Positions 52,399 to 60,756 of a stretch of DNA of 64,000 nucleotides are shown piece after piece. Under the pieces are notes generated by a model that had not been told where the DNA came from, ran no database searches, and worked only from the letters and a program-made list of their open reading frames with translations. Position 1 is the first letter of the stretch, and each line of letters opens with the position of its first letter. The stretch comes from Mycolicibacterium sp. CR10. GTDB taxonomy: Bacteria; Actinomycetota; Actinomycetes; Mycobacteriales; Mycobacteriaceae. The DNA lies in NCBI RefSeq assembly GCF_005222675.1, contig NZ_STGE01000001.1, positions 1 to 64,000 on the forward strand, written 5' to 3'. Both the position numbers and the translations under genes were made by a program.

Positions 52399-53289
52399 TT
52401 ATGGTGTCGCGGCCTCGAGTGCCCCCGGTGGCGTCTGGGCCACCATCTGATGGCCCCACACGCTCGGCGCCTCATACTGGGCGACCGTCCAGGTCTCGTC
52501 GTCGACGGTGGCCCCACCCCAGCCGTACTCGAGGTCGAATCCACTCGGAGTGCGCACGTAAAACGAGACCATCCGGTCGTTGACGTGGCGCCCGAGGGTC
52601 ATGCTCAGCGGGATGTTGCGCGACATGCACAGGTCATAGGCAATGCCCACGTCATCGAAATCGGCTACCTCGACCATCACGTGGTGCAGTCCCCGGACGC
52701 CCGGCATCGGGGTCAGCGCGATGCTGTGGTGACGAGGGTTGCAGTGGTAGAACCACAGGTCGATGAAGGTGTAGATTTCATCGCTCTTCTTGAACCCGAG
52801 TACATCTCGCAGAAACCTGTCGGCCTGCGCGAGGTCAGGTGTCGCCAGCACGACATGACCCAGACCCTGTGATCCGGTGAGGAATCTCGACATCGGCCGG
52901 CCGGGGTGAAATGACTTGGGCACGATCCGCTGTCCGTAGAACAGTTCATGTCGTAGCCCCGAAGGATCCGAAAGCGCCAGGAAGCCTAGGACTCCGCGAG
53001 CGGCGCGGTCCTCATCGTTCCCGACTTCGAACGGGATCCCTCGCGCACGCAGGGCCTCGCCGGCAGCCTCGAGCGCGTCTTCGCTGCCCACATCCCAACC
53101 CGCATACAGCATGCGATTGCGGTCTCCCTGATGCACGGCGATACGGTGGTCGGCGTCGTCCATTCTCAACCGCACTGATCCGTCGTCGCGTTCGCTGGCT
53201 TGCATTCCGAGTACCTCGGGGCCGAATTCCAGCCATTCCTTCGCATCGGGTGACGCAACGCCCAGATAGCCCAGCGATTTGACAAACAT
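52399..53289 (-). CDS. phdF: Extradiol dioxygenase, VOC type I (PhdF-like)
   Basis: 296 residues, the two-domain BphC/NahC form. Likely Fe(II) ligands: His in GLGHVVLATPD, His in GLHHVMVEV, and Glu in SGFDLEYGWG. ATG 53289 has GGAGG before it; longer frames are shadows. It would cleave a dihydroxylated PAH such as 3,4-dihydroxyphenanthrene. Neighbours (two aldolases, phdI, phdABCD) fit the phd set. Unrelated in fold to the LigB enzyme at 6 kb. Confidence 0.85.
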   Translation of the reverse strand: MFVKSLGYLGVASPDAKEWLEFGPEVLGMQASERDDGSVRLRMDDADHRIAVHQGDRNRMLYAGWDVGSEDALEAAGEALRARGIPFEVGNDEDRAARGVLGFLALSDPSGLRHELFYGQRIVPKSFHPGRPMSRFLTGSQGLGHVVLATPDLAQADRFLRDVLGFKKSDEIYTFIDLWFYHCNPRHHSIALTPMPGVRGLHHVMVEVADFDDVGIAYDLCMSRNIPLSMTLGRHVNDRMVSFYVRTPSGFDLEYGWGGATVDDETWTVAQYEAPSVWGHQMVAQTPPGALEAATP

Positions 53290-53309
53290 GTGCTGCTCCT
53301 CCCTGCAAA

Positions 53310-54311
53310 TCAGACGGCGGCGACGATCTCGGATGTTTCGTAGCGCTGCTGCAACGCGGCCCACCTCTTGCCGGCCTCGCGAGCTCCGTCCAGATAGGAT
53401 TCCGGCACTTCGGTGTAGGGCGGCCGGGTGGGCCCGGTGCGCATGAAGCCCGCCGCCCGGAACTGGGCGTTGTCTATCTGGATGCTGTATTTGAGGAATT
53501 CTGAGAAGTTGCCGCCCGGGTAAAGCGTCTCGAGAGCCGCTTCGAATTCGTCGGTCAGGGCCTGGCACTCGTCCCAGCGCCGGGCCCTAATCAGGTCTCG
53601 TAGGTGCGTCACGGGTGCTGGGCCGCAGGCCACGTTGCCCGACCAGCAGGCAGTGACCTCCTCCGGGAACAGCCGGGCGAAGTAGTACCAATCGGTCTCG
53701 AGTGGCAGCAGCCGTATGCGACCGCCCACCGCGCGGAGGTCGGACATGAAGGCGGCGCCGCTGAGCAGCCCGAGATGCTTGGCGGCGACGAGCTGCGGTA
53801 TTGCGCTGAGCGCCTCGTAGGCGGCCGACCCGATTTTCCCCTTGAAGGCACCCGGGTTGTCATAGGCCACCAGTGCCAAGTGCGGCACTGCCTCGGCCAC
53901 GTCGCGGTAGAAGCGCACAATGCCAGCGTCATCGAGAGGGAGCCACATCGGACGCCCCACGAACAGGCCGTCGGCGCCGAGCTCGCCGAGTCGGTGACCC
54001 CTGGCGATCGTGTCGCGGGTGTTCAGCGTCGTTGCTCCGGCGAAAACGGGGATCCGCCCTGCGACGGCCTCGACGACAGTGGCGACGAAGGCTTGCAGCT
54101 CATCCCACGTGAGCGAGGCGCATTCGCCGAATGTGCCAGTGGTCATAAGCACATCGACGCCGCCACGGACCATCGCATCGGCGAGTTTCGCCGCCTCATC
54201 GAGGTCTACGGAGTTTGCAGTGTCGACGCGGTCCGCCGTTGGGGTGGACGGCGTGGGGATGATGCCGACGACCCCCGTTACGTCATCGACGGTCAATTTT
54301 GTAGTCGTCAC
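53310..54311 (-). CDS. Hydratase-aldolase, DHDPS/NAL family (NahE/PhdJ-like)
   Basis: 333 residues. TTGTFGECASLTWDE, the NahE-group signature, Tyr150 in YDNPGAFKG and Schiff-base Lys178 in LVAAKHLG. Releases pyruvate from trans-o-substituted benzylidenepyruvates, either after PhdF or after the PhdI step. It lies 24 bp after phdI and 20 bp before phdF. Confidence 0.87.
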   Translation of the reverse strand: MTTTKLTVDDVTGVVGIIPTPSTPTADRVDTANSVDLDEAAKLADAMVRGGVDVLMTTGTFGECASLTWDELQAFVATVVEAVAGRIPVFAGATTLNTRDTIARGHRLGELGADGLFVGRPMWLPLDDAGIVRFYRDVAEAVPHLALVAYDNPGAFKGKIGSAAYEALSAIPQLVAAKHLGLLSGAAFMSDLRAVGGRIRLLPLETDWYYFARLFPEEVTACWSGNVACGPAPVTHLRDLIRARRWDECQALTDEFEAALETLYPGGNFSEFLKYSIQIDNAQFRAAGFMRTGPTRPPYTEVPESYLDGAREAGKRWAALQQRYETSEIVAAV

Positions 54312-54335
54312 GTTTACGCCCTTTCTTGCTTGGCG

Positions 54336-55421
54336 TCAGCGAGCGCGGAGGTTCGCGGGGATCGGAGGAACTGGTTGCGTACCGACAGAGAGTTCGGGCA
54401 CTTCGTAGTACAGATCCAGGGCTTTCAAAGTAGGGGCGTCGTTTACCGAGAACAGGACCGCGTCCTGGGCCGAACGGTTGATGAAGTGGTGGGTGCTCCA
54501 GTTGGGCACTACGAAGCTGTCGTGCGGCCCCCAGTCGAGGTCTACCCCGTCGACGACCGTCGTCCCTTCTCCGCGCACAACGAAGTACACAGCGCTCGAC
54601 GTGTGGCGATGGGCTTCGGTCCGCTGGCCCGGCCGCAGCAGCTGCACCCAGCAATCGAGTGTCGGCATCGTCGATCCGCCGGTGACCGGGTTCGCATACC
54701 GCAAGACCACGCCGTCGTAAGGACTGCCCGCAAGGCCCGCCATGCGCTGGAGCTGCCGCTCAACGTCACGCCAGGGGTAGCGAAATGGGAAGTTTGCCGT
54801 CTTGACCTGCTCCCACGCCGGCCGCAGCAGCCCACCGCGATCGGCGAGGTGCTCCCCCGGGTTCTCGCGCTGAGGCTGCCGCTTCTCCCCAAAAGACTCG
54901 TAGAAGGGCACGTTCAACCCGAGCACCAGCCCGATATCCAGGACGTCGAGCCACACGACGTTGTCAGAGGTCGCGTTCTCGTGATCGTGCCATGCCCAGC
55001 GGGGAGTCAGGACCAGGTCGTAGTCGTCCATTTGACACGGCTCGCCGTCCACCACCGTGACCAGACCCGGGCCGCCGTGAATGGCGAACCGCAATGCCGC
55101 CATGGTGTGGCGGTGCGCGTAGGCGATCTCGCCCGGTTTGAGCATCTGCATGCCCATGTTCATTGTTTGAGTCGTTCCCCGGGCAGCCGGGTTGATGAAG
55201 GAGAGATTGCGTCGCGCAGTCAAACTCTCGGGCATCACTTCACACGACTTCAAGAGCTTCGCGTGGACATCCTGCCACCGCCACAGGAATGGGACACCAG
55301 CGGGTTTGGGGCCGCCGACGACGCTTTCGAGCACCTCGTCATAGACCCATTGCCCCCGAAGATTGACCGCCTCGAGCTCGACGTCGAACTCTTGAAGCGT
55401 TGAGATCTCGGCGGTCGACAT
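54336..55421 (-). CDS. phdI: 1-Hydroxy-2-naphthoate dioxygenase-like bicupin
   Basis: 361 residues, gentisate-1,2-dioxygenase superfamily with two cupin domains. First domain: AYAHRHTMAALRFAIHG and WAWHDHEN (iron His). Second: TEAHRHTSSAVYFVVRGEG and WSTHHFIN. PhdI opens the single-hydroxyl ring of 1-hydroxy-2-naphthoate to 2'-carboxybenzalpyruvate, and the next gene is the aldolase expected to use that product. First gene after a palindrome-bearing promoter. Confidence 0.85.
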   Translation of the reverse strand: MSTAEISTLQEFDVELEAVNLRGQWVYDEVLESVVGGPKPAGVPFLWRWQDVHAKLLKSCEVMPESLTARRNLSFINPAARGTTQTMNMGMQMLKPGEIAYAHRHTMAALRFAIHGGPGLVTVVDGEPCQMDDYDLVLTPRWAWHDHENATSDNVVWLDVLDIGLVLGLNVPFYESFGEKRQPQRENPGEHLADRGGLLRPAWEQVKTANFPFRYPWRDVERQLQRMAGLAGSPYDGVVLRYANPVTGGSTMPTLDCWVQLLRPGQRTEAHRHTSSAVYFVVRGEGTTVVDGVDLDWGPHDSFVVPNWSTHHFINRSAQDAVLFSVNDAPTLKALDLYYEVPELSVGTQPVPPIPANLRAR

Positions 55422-55453
55422 GGGCTACCCCTTCTCTGTTATCCAGAACGGCA

Positions 55454-55496
55454 CTCTGTCAAAAAGAGACTAACCGCAACGGATGGATCTCGTCAA
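55454..55496 (-). promoter_or_regulatory. Promoter and operator of the phdI operon (copy 3)
   Basis: Minus strand: TTGACG (55496-55491), 17-bp spacer, TTAGTC (55473-55468), then CTCTT-TTTGA-CAGAG (55468-55454), an imperfect copy of the 15-bp palindrome. The start codon is 33 bp downstream. 55497-55645 holds nothing else of note. Confidence 0.55.
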
Positions 55497-55645
55497 TAGC
55501 GCTGTACCGGGCGCAGTGGACCCGCGGTAGCCGCCCCCATCCAACAAAGCAGCTAAGTCATCCGTTCGGCGGAGATTTCGGCATCTCGGAAGCCCAGGCA
55601 CGCACCGTCGCTTGGCGTCCAGACCCTTTTTCCAAATGAGGCTCG

Positions 55646-56887
55646 TCATCGTGGCGGGGTGCCCACGATATTCGTTGAGTTCGTCAAGGCCTCGAGCTTT
55701 GTCTGCAAGCTCTCGAGATTGCTCCCGGCCCGCAGTGCGCGCCTGCACTCGATCAGTGCGCGTGGCCAGTTGACGATCGCCGCGCCACTCAACTGTTGGT
55801 CGCCTTCGGTGTAGAGCGCTGCAAAGCGGTTGTCGTTCAGCGGGTCTCCGACAATGACATGGTCTCCGAGACCAGTGGTCCGGCCGGCGACCTGGATCTT
55901 CCAGTCGTACTGGTCGCTCCATACGTACTCGACCGGCTCGTAGGAGCGCAGATCTCGGGGATGCGTGATGTTGTGCGCGACGCAGGCGGCCTGGTCGACC
56001 GCGTTGGTCCAGTGTTCTGTGCGCACCGCCCCGCCCCGGCCCCGGTGAAACCAACGCGACACGTCGCCGACTGCGTAGACGTTTTCAGCGGTGACGGAAC
56101 GACAGTATTCGTCGCAGACTAGGCCGTCATCGATGACGAGTCCCGACGACGTCAGCCAGCCGTCATTGGGGACCGCCCCGATTCCGACCACCACCGTGGC
56201 GGCTTCCAGAACCGTGCCGTCGGTCAGGCGCACACGAAGATCTCCGGACTCGCCGTCGACCGCTTCGACGCCCGCGCCGAACCGCGTGCGCACGCCGTGG
56301 CGTCGGTGCAGATCCACGAACCGTCCACCGATTTCGGTGTTTAGCACCCGGCTCATCGGCACCGGCAGCGGGTCGACAACCGTGACTTCCAGGCCCAGCG
56401 ACCGCGCGGTCGACGTGACCTCGGCCCCGATGAATCCGCCCCCGATGACGACGAGATGGCCACCGGCGAGGAGATCGGCTCGTAACCGCAGACAGTCCTC
56501 TAGGGTTCGAAGCACATGGATGCCCGGTCCCTGACCCCATGGGGACGGCCGCGCGCTGGCGCCGGTAGCCACCACAAGCTTGTCGAAATGCACCGGCTCG
56601 TGGTCGGCGAGTTCCACCTGCCCGGCTGCCAAGTCCACTCGGATCGCACGGTGGCCGAGCCGAAGTTTAATGTGGTCGCGATCGGCATCTTCCTCGGTGA
56701 GTAGCGTCACGGCCGCAGCGTCGCTGGCGCCAGCGAGCAACGCCTTGGACAAGGGTGGCTTGTCGTAGGGCAGTACTGTTTCTTCGCCTAGCAGCACGAT
56801 GTCGCCGTCGTATCCTTCCGAACGCAGCGATTGGGCCGTGCGGACTCCGCCAACAGAGCTGCCGACGATGAGAACCCGTGGGGTCAT
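55646..56887 (-). CDS. phdD: Ferredoxin reductase of the dioxygenase system
   Basis: 413 residues. FAD motif VLIVGSSVGGVRTAQSLR, NAD motif VVIGGGFIGAEVTSTARSLG, and a second FAD contact VYAVGDVSRW; the BphA4/PhdD family of NADH-dependent flavoproteins. It is the only ferredoxin reductase seen in the window, and may serve several of the six oxygenases. Start overlaps the ferredoxin stop (ATGA). Confidence 0.92.
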   Translation of the reverse strand: MTPRVLIVGSSVGGVRTAQSLRSEGYDGDIVLLGEETVLPYDKPPLSKALLAGASDAAAVTLLTEEDADRDHIKLRLGHRAIRVDLAAGQVELADHEPVHFDKLVVATGASARPSPWGQGPGIHVLRTLEDCLRLRADLLAGGHLVVIGGGFIGAEVTSTARSLGLEVTVVDPLPVPMSRVLNTEIGGRFVDLHRRHGVRTRFGAGVEAVDGESGDLRVRLTDGTVLEAATVVVGIGAVPNDGWLTSSGLVIDDGLVCDEYCRSVTAENVYAVGDVSRWFHRGRGGAVRTEHWTNAVDQAACVAHNITHPRDLRSYEPVEYVWSDQYDWKIQVAGRTTGLGDHVIVGDPLNDNRFAALYTEGDQQLSGAAIVNWPRALIECRRALRAGSNLESLQTKLEALTNSTNIVGTPPR

Positions 56888-57084
56888 TCGTCAGCGATTT
56901 GCAGGGCGGCGACAGGACAGCTGCGTGCCGCCTCCTCGACCCGAATCCTGTCCTCCGAAGGGACCACCGTCTTTCGCGCCACGACGAGTCCTCGATCGTC
57001 GATGTCGAAGTAGTCCTCGGCAGCGATGACACAGTTCGCGTATCCCTGGCATGCCGTCCGGTCGGCCTTGATGACTCCGCCCAT
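56884..57084 (-). CDS. phdC: Small 3-cysteine ferredoxin (PhdC-like)
   Basis: 66 residues with CQGYANC…SCPVAAL, the same C-x5-C…CP arrangement with Tyr in the open position as the 12.7-kb ferredoxin. Carries electrons from the adjoining reductase to the oxygenase. Confidence 0.9.
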   Translation of the reverse strand: MGGVIKADRTACQGYANCVIAAEDYFDIDDRGLVVARKTVVPSEDRIRVEEAARSCPVAALQIADE

Positions 57085-57113
57085 CTGTTCCTCTTCTCTT
57101 GTGTTCGCAGTGA

Positions 57114-57920
57114 TTAGGCGCTGGTCGGCCGGGTGGCCCCGAGGCCGAAACCGCCGTCGGGATGGATTGTCTCGCCGGTGATTCCGCGGGAGCGCTGCGA
57201 AGCGAGGAAGACGTAGCTCCAGGCGTGGTCGTCACCGGATAGAGCCACGCCCAGCGGTGTGCGCGCGGCGAGATCGCGGGCCCGGTTCGGAGCCGCGTCC
57301 AGACGGCGGCTGCCGAGGTCGAGGCTGTCGAGTCCGCGGAGGTCGGTGTTCAACGTGCCACCGGGCGCCACGCCGTTGACCCGGATCCTCGGTGCGAGTT
57401 CGTGAGCCAGTGCGGTGAGCAGGCCGCGCACCGCGAACTTCGAGGACACGTACAGCATGCCGCCCCGTCCCGGATAGTACGACGACGTCGACTCGGTGAG
57501 CACGATCGAGGCACCGTCCTCGGCCATGAGGGCCGGCACTGCGGCCTTGACCGAGTGAATATGGCTTAGGACGTTGATACGGAACATCTCGTCGAACGCT
57601 TCGTCGATCCGTTCGACGGGGATGTCCCGAACGCCGCGGTAGAAATCGAAGATCCCAACGCAGTTGACAAGGGTGTCGAGCCCGCCGAAAACGTCGACGG
57701 CGACCCGCACGGCTTCGTCGTTGGCAGCACGGGTGGTCGCGTCGCCCTCAATCACCGGACTGTCGGGAAGCTGCTGGCGCAGCGCCGCGCATTTGTCGCT
57801 GTCGTGGTCGAGCGCGGCCACTTGGGCACCCTCGGCCAGAAACGCGTCGACGGTGGCCCGTCCGATACCCGAACCTGCACCGACGATCAACGCGCGTTTG
57901 CCCGCCAGCCAGCCCGTCAT
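57114..57920 (-). CDS. cis-Dihydrodiol dehydrogenase, SDR family (PhdE-like)
   Basis: 268 residues from ATG 57920. ALIVGAGSGIGRAT (cofactor), LVNCVGIFD, SSYYPGRGGMLYVSSK (catalytic Tyr-Lys) and RVNGVAPGGTLNTDLRG, which is the BphB/PhdE pattern. Oxidises the PAH cis-dihydrodiol to the diol with NAD+. The upstream small gene's stop overlaps the start by 4 bp. Confidence 0.88.
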   Translation of the reverse strand: MTGWLAGKRALIVGAGSGIGRATVDAFLAEGAQVAALDHDSDKCAALRQQLPDSPVIEGDATTRAANDEAVRVAVDVFGGLDTLVNCVGIFDFYRGVRDIPVERIDEAFDEMFRINVLSHIHSVKAAVPALMAEDGASIVLTESTSSYYPGRGGMLYVSSKFAVRGLLTALAHELAPRIRVNGVAPGGTLNTDLRGLDSLDLGSRRLDAAPNRARDLAARTPLGVALSGDDHAWSYVFLASQRSRGITGETIHPDGGFGLGATRPTSA

Positions 57921-58201
57921 GCATCGTCCCCCAGGATCAACGGCGCGTTTGCGTTTCCCACCATCGCCGCCAAGGTGGCAGGATTCTGCCAAGTCAGCGC
58001 CTCAGCCTCGAGGGCATCAAGCGACACCCACCGCCCCGATTTCGGTGACTGAATCAACAGCCGTGCGCCATTGCGGGTGTCAACCCGACGCACGACGACC
58101 TCGGCGAATTCGTTGGCGATGCTGAGTGCGTGACCGGTCGCCCCGGGAATCCGGTCAGGCGGTAGGGCGTGCGCACCCTCGCCGGATCGGTTCGGGGTCA
58201 T
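57917..58201 (-). CDS. Small conserved-looking protein of the dioxygenase operon
   Basis: 94 residues with a compact core: SIANEFAEVVVRRVDTRNGARLLIQSP, WVSLDALEAEALTWQNPATLAAMVG. Similar small proteins are found beside actinobacterial dioxygenase genes and are sometimes labelled dihydrodiol dehydrogenase without an NAD site, which is absent here too. Coupled at both ends by 4-bp overlaps. Function unknown; an accessory to the oxygenase is possible. Confidence 0.7.
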   Translation of the reverse strand: MTPNRSGEGAHALPPDRIPGATGHALSIANEFAEVVVRRVDTRNGARLLIQSPKSGRWVSLDALEAEALTWQNPATLAAMVGNANAPLILGDDA

Positions 58202-58797
58202 AAAAACACCGCCAGGTTCTGCATCCGCAGCACTGATTCATCGACGAAGATCGTCCGGCGGGCGAGTTTGAAGGCGTCCCCGTCGCGGCGTAGGAGATCT
58301 TCTCGCCCGCAGGAGACAAGCGTGGATTCGTTGACGTCGCCGCGACTGCGGAACAGCAGCTCAGCGCTGTCGACGATCAGGTGGTTGGGATCGTCGGCGA
58401 GAAACGTGCGCACATTGGTGATGAAGTGACGCAGCCGCGACGGGGGATCCTCAGTCCAGGCATGCTCGGTCGCGAACCGGGCTACCCGGCGACTCAGGGA
58501 GTATTTGTTCTCGTCAAAATGCGCCATTCCCGGTGAGGTGTCGAATCCGGCCCCCGCCGCGGTGGTGACCCGCACCGGCATCAGGTAATGAACGTCCTCG
58601 GTCAGCAGATCCAGCCAGGCCTCGTAATCTTGGGCGTCGAGAAGGTAAGCCTCGTTAACGAGGAACCTGTGCGCCTCAAGGTGACGAGCATCGTCGAACC
58701 ATAGGGCATCCCCGATCCGTTGATCGCGTGCAGCTTGCGCACCAAGCACCGATGGCGGAATGCGCCGACCAGCGCCGTCGCGGCCGTCGACGCTCAC
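58198..58797 (-). CDS. phdB: Ring-hydroxylating dioxygenase, beta subunit (pair 6, PhdB-like)
   Basis: 199 residues, longer than the others by an N-terminal extension of about 25. HRFLVNEAYLLDAQDYEAWLDLLTEDVHYLMPVR and TIFVDESVLRMQNLAVFL fit the family. ATG overlaps the alpha stop. Confidence 0.88.
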   Translation of the reverse strand: MSVDGRDGAGRRIPPSVLGAQAARDQRIGDALWFDDARHLEAHRFLVNEAYLLDAQDYEAWLDLLTEDVHYLMPVRVTTAAGAGFDTSPGMAHFDENKYSLSRRVARFATEHAWTEDPPSRLRHFITNVRTFLADDPNHLIVDSAELLFRSRGDVNESTLVSCGREDLLRRDGDAFKLARRTIFVDESVLRMQNLAVFL

Positions 58798-60245
58798 AGT
58801 GTCACCGACGTCGGATCGGGCTCGGAGGCGCTACCGGCGCAGCGTTGGCCGTTGGTCTGCGCTATCGGCTCAATCCCGTGCGGGTTGTCGGTGAGCACCG
58901 TAGCGGGGTCGACGTGCAGCGGCGGCCTTTCCAGATAGTCGGCCCACAATCTCAGCAATTGCCGCTGGTTGTTTTCGTTGTAGCCGAGCTGGGCGTACCC
59001 CGGCCCGTGGAACTGAGCACTGGTGAGTTTGTCGACCACCGGCGCGTCATCTGCGAGTAGTCCCATCCGACTGTTCAGCCGCAGCCGGCGAGCCATCGCC
59101 CCCCCGGCAGTGTTGGTCATCGAAACCCAGTTCTCAACATCGTCTTGTTCGAACATCCCCGTGGACCCGAAACACATCAGATAGGCCTTGTAGGAGTTCG
59201 CCTTGAACTCTGCCGGCGCATCAGAATCCACTGCAAACCACGACAGCACCTCGGTCTCCTTCTCACTGATCGGCTGCCACAGCCGAAGAGAAATGAAGGG
59301 CAAGACGTCATCGCCGTCCTCGACCTTGGGCCAGTTGTGCACGAAGCTGAGGTTCGGAAAACACGTCGCCGCCGAGATCATGAAGCCGTCGGCACCTACG
59401 ACCTGTTGCTGCCGCGCAGTCCAGGTCGCTCGTGCGCGATCGATCATCTCAGGCGGGTAACCGACGTAGTCCATCCGGTCCTCGAAGCTTCCTTCGGGCA
59501 GCTTGTAGGTGGTGCCCCCGCCTTTATCCGCCCAGTATGTGGCGCCGTCTTTTCGCTTGTGGGCCTTGGGCTCCCGGAACAGACCGATCTCCACGACCGA
59601 CGTGTGCGTCTGGGGGGTGTGATACATGTCCCCGGCAAAATTCTCCGCGGCAATCTTCCAGTTCGCCTTCACTCGCCAGCGCTGCGGGCCCCGCACCTCG
59701 AGGCCGTTGGGGCCCTGCTTGGTATAGAAATCGAGATAGAACTTGAAATCACCCAGATACTCCTCGAGCGACTCCGCATCCGGGTCCATGGACAGGAAGA
59801 TCAGCCCGTTATAGCTGGACACGCTCGGCGCCGGCAGCAGAGTTTGGCCCGACTTGTTGAACCCTGCGTCGCCCCCGTATGCCTCCTGGTGAAATGGCAG
59901 CCCCAGGATCCGGCCGTCGTTCCGGTAAGTCCAACCGTGATACGGGCACCTGAAGTTGGACGCGTTGCCCATCTCCGCCCGACAGATCTGCATTCCCCGA
60001 TGCAGGCACATATTGAACATCACGCGGACCTCGCCCACCGAATCACGAGCAACGATGAACGAATCCTGCAGTACTCGCCGAACGACGTAATCCCCCGACC
60101 GCGGAATCTCGGACTCGTGTGCCACGAACAACCACGCGCGGCTGAATAGCCGCTGCTTCTCGAGCGCAAAGATCTCGCTGTCGTTGTACACGTGCGCAGG
60201 AATCATGCCCCGGCGCACATCCGCCAAGACCTCACTGAGATCCAT
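58794..60245 (-). CDS. phdA: Rieske dioxygenase, alpha subunit (pair 6, PhdA-like)
   Basis: 483 residues from ATG 60245 (MDLSEVLADV; GGGAG nine bases before). Rieske ligands C80-x-H82 and C100-xx-H103; note MCLHRG, with Leu where the other paralogues have Arg or Ala. Iron site ENFAGDMYHTPQTH with Asp206, H209 and H214. Followed by beta, a small gene, SDR, ferredoxin and reductase, so this is the only pair with a full electron chain beside it; phenanthrene-type PAHs are the likely substrates. Confidence 0.9.
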   Translation of the reverse strand: MDLSEVLADVRRGMIPAHVYNDSEIFALEKQRLFSRAWLFVAHESEIPRSGDYVVRRVLQDSFIVARDSVGEVRVMFNMCLHRGMQICRAEMGNASNFRCPYHGWTYRNDGRILGLPFHQEAYGGDAGFNKSGQTLLPAPSVSSYNGLIFLSMDPDAESLEEYLGDFKFYLDFYTKQGPNGLEVRGPQRWRVKANWKIAAENFAGDMYHTPQTHTSVVEIGLFREPKAHKRKDGATYWADKGGGTTYKLPEGSFEDRMDYVGYPPEMIDRARATWTARQQQVVGADGFMISAATCFPNLSFVHNWPKVEDGDDVLPFISLRLWQPISEKETEVLSWFAVDSDAPAEFKANSYKAYLMCFGSTGMFEQDDVENWVSMTNTAGGAMARRLRLNSRMGLLADDAPVVDKLTSAQFHGPGYAQLGYNENNQRQLLRLWADYLERPPLHVDPATVLTDNPHGIEPIAQTNGQRCAGSASEPDPTSVTL

Positions 60246-60322
60246 TATCGCCTGCTCCCGTCGTTCGGCGAGGAGACCCGACCCACCCGACCCACGGGCC
60301 TTCACTGATAGGTGGAAGTCAA

Positions 60323-60366
60323 CTCTGTACAGCAGAGATTATGGGTTTTTTCCGCAGTTCAGTCAA
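60323..60366 (-). promoter_or_regulatory. Promoter and operator of the phdAB operon (copy 2)
   Basis: Minus strand: TTGACT (60366-60361), 17-bp spacer, CATAAT (60343-60338), then CTCTG-CTGTA-CAGAG (60337-60323), 78 bp before the alpha start. The block CATAATCTCTG…ACAGAGTTGA-TTCCACC is shared with the 7.15-kb promoter. The divergent IclR gene starts about 390 bp away; the stretch between holds no other convincing gene. Confidence 0.62.
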
Positions 60367-60756
60367 CTCTTACCGGCCGCGTCGGCGCAGGCGCGGTTTC
60401 TCCACCGGCCGGACCGCCACGAGCGCGAAGGACGCCGACGACGGGTGAGGTGTGCTATGGAAAGTACTCGTGGCCCGTGAAATACGCAGCAAGTTCGACG
60501 TGGAGTTCACGAGCGCGGTTCGCATGATCGAGACCGTTAAGCCGATGACCCAACCGCCCGCGAGCCCGCTATCAAGGGGAGGCGTCCTGGGTGGCCAGGT
60601 AGCCTTCGCCGAATGCGAATGCACCCGAGGCTGAGCGGAACGATCCGGGCGGCGCTGACGATACTTGACTCCAGGTACCCGGGCTTCCGATCGCGCAAGA
60701 GTCACCAATTGCGCGGCAGGCCTCACTCGTTCCTCAGGGGAGGTACCCTTTCTGTC

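Noticed and set aside
53604-55403. 599-codon open frame on the plus strand
   Set aside because: It is antisense to phdI and the hydratase-aldolase, which have clear catalytic motifs. Long antisense frames are common in GC-rich DNA and its peptide shows no family pattern.
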